A stretch of DNA of 64,000 nt, from NCBI GenBank assembly GCA_016742275.1, contig JACVCD010000012.1, forward strand, positions 1 through 64,000, given 5' to 3'. Shown in pieces: positions 60,397-64,000 of the stretch. The notes beneath the pieces were generated by a model. The model had not been told where the DNA came from. It did not search any database and saw only the letters and a list, made by a program, of their open reading frames with translations. Positions within the stretch are counted from its first letter, which is position 1. Every line of letters begins with the position of its first letter. Source of the stretch: Gemmatimonadaceae bacterium. Its GTDB lineage: Bacteria; Gemmatimonadota; Gemmatimonadetes; Gemmatimonadales; Gemmatimonadaceae. The translations under genes and the position numbers were made by a program.

Positions 60397-61992
60397 ATGG
60401 CAGAATTAAAGATGGTGAACCTCACGATTGAAGGTCGTCCGGTGCAGGTGCCGGAAGGTCTTTCGATTCTGGAGGCCGCCAAGACGGCCGGCGTGCTCAT
60501 TCCGCACTACTGCTACCACCCGGGTCTTCCGGTGGCGGGTGTGTGCCGCATGTGCCTCGTCGAAGTCGAGAAGATGCCCAAGCTGGCGCCGGCGTGTGCG
60601 ACGTCGGTGATGGAAGGGCAGGTGGTGCACGTGCATTCCCCCAAGGCGCTTGAAGCGCGCAAGGGTGTGCTCGAGTTCCTGCTTATCAATCACCCGCTCG
60701 ATTGCCCGATCTGCGATCAGGCCGGCGAGTGCGAACTGCAAGACTACACGTTTGCTGAAGGTCGTTCGGATTCACGCTATCGCGAACCCAAGCGTTTCAA
60801 TCCCGTCGAGGATTTCGGCGGCGACGTGTTGTATGTGCAGAATCGCTGCATTCTTTGCACACGCTGCGTGCGTTTCATGACGGACGTGGCGCAGGATCCG
60901 GTGCTCAATGTGTCCGAGCGCGGCGATCGTGCGTTCATCGGCAAGGCTGAGGGACACGATCTCACCAATCCGTGGGCGTCGAACGTCATCGATCTGTGCC
61001 CGGTTGGTGCGTTGCTCAGCAAGGATTTCCTGAACAAGGCCCGTGCGTGGGAGCTCGATCGCGCGCCGACTGTGTGCACCGGTTGCAGCCAGGGTTGCAA
61101 CGCCGTGGCCGAGTCGCGCGACAATGTGATCGTGCGTCTCAAGCCGCGCGCCAACGACGCCGTCAATCAGTACTTCATGTGCGACACCGGTCGTGCCACG
61201 TATCGCGAGTTCAATCGCCGCGATCGGGCTGACCAGCCGCATGTGCGCGTGGGCTCCACATTGCAGATCGCGGAGTGGGACGATGCGATCCAGGCGGCGG
61301 TATCGGCGCTGTCCGGCCGTTCGCTCAAGGTGCATGTGTCGGCCAACCTGTCGAACGAAGCCCTATTCCTTCTTGAGCGTGTGATTGCGCACGTGGGCGG
61401 CAAGGGATCGTTCTCCGTTGTGCGCGGCGCGGAGTCTCCGCTGCCCGGCGCATCCGATCTTGCACTGCGTGCCGAACGCGCGGCCAATGGTACCGGTGCT
61501 CGTCACCTTGGCTACAGCGAAGTGGGTGGGTTGGCTGACGTGGTGCGTGACGGTGATGCGGTGCTCGTGGTCGGTGATGATCTCAGCACCGTTGATGCTT
61601 CCGTGCTCGCCCGTGCTGGGTCGTTCGTCTACATCGGAACGACGCTTCCCGCGGCGGCTGTTGCACACGCGTCGGTGATTCTCCCGATTACGAACACGCT
61701 CGAGGAAGAAGGCTCCTTTACCAATCTCCGTGGTCGCGTGCAGCGTTTCATGCAGTCACGCACGGCGCCCGGTGTCGCACGTCCGAGCTGGTTCGTGTTG
61801 GCGGATTTGTTGGCAGCCTTCGGTGGCGAGGGCCGTTTCTATCTGCCGTCGGAAATCTTTGCGGCACTGACGCACGTGCATGCGACATACGCTGGTCTCG
61901 AATACGAAGCGCTGGGCCTCAAGGGACTCCCGATTCTTGAAAGCAACGCCGGTGTGAGCGAAGCGGCCGGTGCGGCGGGAGTGTCGGCGTGA
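60397..61992 (+). CDS. nuoG: NADH-quinone oxidoreductase subunit G
   Basis: IPHYCYHPGLPVAGVCRMCLVEVEKMPKLAPACAT; DCPICDQAGECELQDY; CILCTRCVRF; VCTGCSQGCNAV. Confidence 0.96.
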   Translation: MAELKMVNLTIEGRPVQVPEGLSILEAAKTAGVLIPHYCYHPGLPVAGVCRMCLVEVEKMPKLAPACATSVMEGQVVHVHSPKALEARKGVLEFLLINHPLDCPICDQAGECELQDYTFAEGRSDSRYREPKRFNPVEDFGGDVLYVQNRCILCTRCVRFMTDVAQDPVLNVSERGDRAFIGKAEGHDLTNPWASNVIDLCPVGALLSKDFLNKARAWELDRAPTVCTGCSQGCNAVAESRDNVIVRLKPRANDAVNQYFMCDTGRATYREFNRRDRADQPHVRVGSTLQIAEWDDAIQAAVSALSGRSLKVHVSANLSNEALFLLERVIAHVGGKGSFSVVRGAESPLPGASDLALRAERAANGTGARHLGYSEVGGLADVVRDGDAVLVVGDDLSTVDASVLARAGSFVYIGTTLPAAAVAHASVILPITNTLEEEGSFTNLRGRVQRFMQSRTAPGVARPSWFVLADLLAAFGGEGRFYLPSEIFAALTHVHATYAGLEYEALGLKGLPILESNAGVSEAAGAAGVSA

Positions 61993-63353
61993 CCGCACTT
62001 CCCATGCTCGCGGCGCTGGATCTGGCCTCGTGGTTCCCGCGTGCCAATCCGCAGGTGGCGCCTGAAGCCATTGGCACGTTCGTAGCAGCCAGTGTCATCA
62101 AGATTCTGGTGTTCTTCGGCGTGTATCTGTTGACGGTGGCCATGCTCACGCTGCTCGAGCGCAAGCTGGCGGCGTGGTTTCAGGATCGTCGCGGTCCCAA
62201 TCGTGTCGGTCCATTCGGTTTGCTGCAGCCGGTGGCGGACGGTCTCAAGAATTTCATGAAGGAAGAGACCAACCCGCCGTTTGCCGACAAGTGGTTGTTC
62301 ATCATCGCGCCGGCGTTGGCGTTCATTCCGGCACTGCTCACGTGGGCCGTGATTCCGTTTGCGTCGCCACTGCCGACACCTTGGGGCCTGGTGGACATGG
62401 CCATTGCGCCGTTGCCCGTGGGTTTCCTGTTCACGCTCGCGATTTCGTCGCTTGGTGTGTACGGCATCGTGTTGGCTGGTTGGGCGTCCAACAACAAGTA
62501 CGCGCTGCTCGGCGGTCTTCGCTCGAGCGCGCAAATGGTGTCGTACGAAATCGCGATGGGCATGTCCACCATTCCAGTGCTGCTGCTTGCCGGCAACGTG
62601 TCGCTTACCGCGATCGTGCAGCAGCAGTCGTCGATGGGCTGGAACGTGCTGTCGCTGACCGTGGCGTGGTTCACGTTCCTCGTGGCTGCATTCGCCGAAA
62701 CGAATCGTCTGCCGTTCGACTTGCCCGAAGCTGAGTCAGAACTCGTGGCAGGTTATCACACGGAATACAGCGGCATGAAGTTCTCGATGTTCTTCATCGC
62801 CGAGTACGCCAACATGCTCACTGTAAGTGGTCTGACGGCGGCGCTGTTCTTTGGCGGATGGGACGTGCCCTTCACGCAGTGGGACAACGTGCCGCCGTTC
62901 ACGGTGATCAAGACGTTGGTGACCCTGCTGTCGATGGCCGCTAAGATCGGCTTCTTCATCTTCCTGTTCATGTGGATTCGCTGGACGTTGCCGCGCTTCC
63001 GCTATGATCAGCTGATGTCCCTGGGGTGGAGCATCATGTTGCCGCTCGCGCTGGCGTACATCGTGATTATTGCCACTGCCACATTGGCGCTGGACATGAT
63101 GGGCGTGGCGCGCGGTCCGGTGTTCTCGCTTGCGTTGCTCGGCCTCAATGCCTTGATCATTGCGGTGCTGCTGTTCTGGCTGGACAAGGGCAAGCTGATC
63201 AGCCCCGCCAGTGCGCGTGTGGCGCCCACGGATCTCGAGCGCCTGCGTGCTCGTGGTCTCGATCTTTCCCGCCGTCAGTTGACGGCGCCGCAGACCACAG
63301 CTGGCACCGTGGCTGCGACTACTGCTGGTGCATTGACGGAGGGTCGCGACTGA
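61989..63353 (+). CDS. nuoH: NADH-quinone oxidoreductase subunit H
   Basis: LERKLAAWFQDRRGPNRVGPFGLLQPVADGLKNFMKEE; FAETNRLPFDLPEAESELVAGYHTEYSGMKFSMFFIAEYANM. Confidence 0.97.
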   Translation: MTALPMLAALDLASWFPRANPQVAPEAIGTFVAASVIKILVFFGVYLLTVAMLTLLERKLAAWFQDRRGPNRVGPFGLLQPVADGLKNFMKEETNPPFADKWLFIIAPALAFIPALLTWAVIPFASPLPTPWGLVDMAIAPLPVGFLFTLAISSLGVYGIVLAGWASNNKYALLGGLRSSAQMVSYEIAMGMSTIPVLLLAGNVSLTAIVQQQSSMGWNVLSLTVAWFTFLVAAFAETNRLPFDLPEAESELVAGYHTEYSGMKFSMFFIAEYANMLTVSGLTAALFFGGWDVPFTQWDNVPPFTVIKTLVTLLSMAAKIGFFIFLFMWIRWTLPRFRYDQLMSLGWSIMLPLALAYIVIIATATLALDMMGVARGPVFSLALLGLNALIIAVLLFWLDKGKLISPASARVAPTDLERLRARGLDLSRRQLTAPQTTAGTVAATTAGALTEGRD

Positions 63354-63850
63354 TGGCGATCGGTGTAAAGGTCATGGCGCGTCCGCTCGACCAGGTGAGC
63401 TACATTCGCGCCACGCTCAAGGGCATGGCGACGACGCTCAAGCACATGGTCGATCCGCACAAGGTCACCATGCAGTATCCGGAGACCAAGTGGGATTTGT
63501 CGCCGCGGTGGCGCGGTACGCATCGCATGCTCACCACGGAAGACGGCAAGGCCAAGTGCGTGGCGTGCGGTCTGTGCCCCACGGTGTGCCCGGCCAACTG
63601 CATCAAGCTCACGCCGGGTGAGGATGAGCAGGGCAACCGCTACCCACTGGTGTTCGAGATTGACGAATTCCGTTGCATCTTCTGTGGCTACTGCCAGGAA
63701 GTCTGCCCGGAAGAAGCCATTCATGTTGGACGTCACTACGAGAACGCCGAGTTCGATCGCGCGTCGTTCGTCTACGACCTCGAGCGTCTGACAGCGCAGA
63801 CGCATCCGGTCAGTGAGTTGTGGGATCCCGCAGACCCGAAGGGCGAATGA
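63353..63850 (+). CDS. nuoI: NADH-quinone oxidoreductase subunit I
   Basis: CVACGLCPTVCPANCIKL and CIFCGYCQEVCPEEAI 4Fe-4S motifs; ATG at 63353 overlapping the nuoH stop. Confidence 0.95.
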   Translation: MAIGVKVMARPLDQVSYIRATLKGMATTLKHMVDPHKVTMQYPETKWDLSPRWRGTHRMLTTEDGKAKCVACGLCPTVCPANCIKLTPGEDEQGNRYPLVFEIDEFRCIFCGYCQEVCPEEAIHVGRHYENAEFDRASFVYDLERLTAQTHPVSELWDPADPKGE

Positions 63851-64000
63851 CCGGCTTCTTCGAGTTTCAGTTCTATCTCTTCGCGCTGCTGGCGATCGTG
63901 TCGGCACTGTTGTTCGTCACGCGAAAGAATCCGGTGCCGGCGGCACTCTGGCTGGTCAATGTGATGTTCGCATTGGCCGGACTCTACGTGATGCTCGATG
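63847..64000 (+). CDS. nuoJ: NADH-quinone oxidoreductase subunit J (partial, runs off window)
   Basis: MTGFFEFQFYLFALLAIVSALLFVTRKNPVPAALWLVNVMFALAGLYVMLD; position after nuoI. Confidence 0.85.
   Translation, partial: MTGFFEFQFYLFALLAIVSALLFVTRKNPVPAALWLVNVMFALAGLYVMLD

Overview
High-GC bacterial chromosome segment, dominated by + strand housekeeping genes. Gene content and style suggest Gemmatimonadota or a similar phylum, but this is inferred from protein style and was not tested. Core blocks in order: aspS-phoH-ybeY-two CBS/CorC-like proteins; acyl-CoA carboxyltransferase plus a split AtuA-like pair; U32 peptidase; recQ; acyl-CoA dehydrogenase; RNase E/G; rplU-rpmA; GDPD; an ECF sigma/anti-sigma/Spy-like cluster; tRNA-Asn and tRNA-Leu; pepA; a TonB-plug protein; yicC-gmk-rpoZ-UDG-dnaB-radA-ispD-tsaC-LMW phosphatase-aroE-comF; gap-pgk-tpiA-secG-carA; HU/IHF; moaD-moaE-moaA; mdh-sdhC-sdhA-sdhB; a TsdA-like diheme cytochrome plus a Tat-exported DsrE-like protein; dcd; and nuoA-nuoJ (truncated by the window end). 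The clearest accessory signal is a single AT-richer gene (49744-54552, 1602 aa). It encodes an N-terminal P-loop NTPase, a very long helical-repeat-like middle and a C-terminal PLD-like 'FHDRWWL...GTSSSGIGNR' module. It sits alone between core genes and is a candidate single-gene conflict/defence (STAND-like) protein. Other items worth checking: an SSB-like Gly-rich acidic tail on DnaB, a terminator-like hairpin inside the first codons of carA, a ~500-nt apparently non-coding leader before RNase E/G, an Asp-tract insertion in RNase E/G, and the TsdA/DsrE pair.
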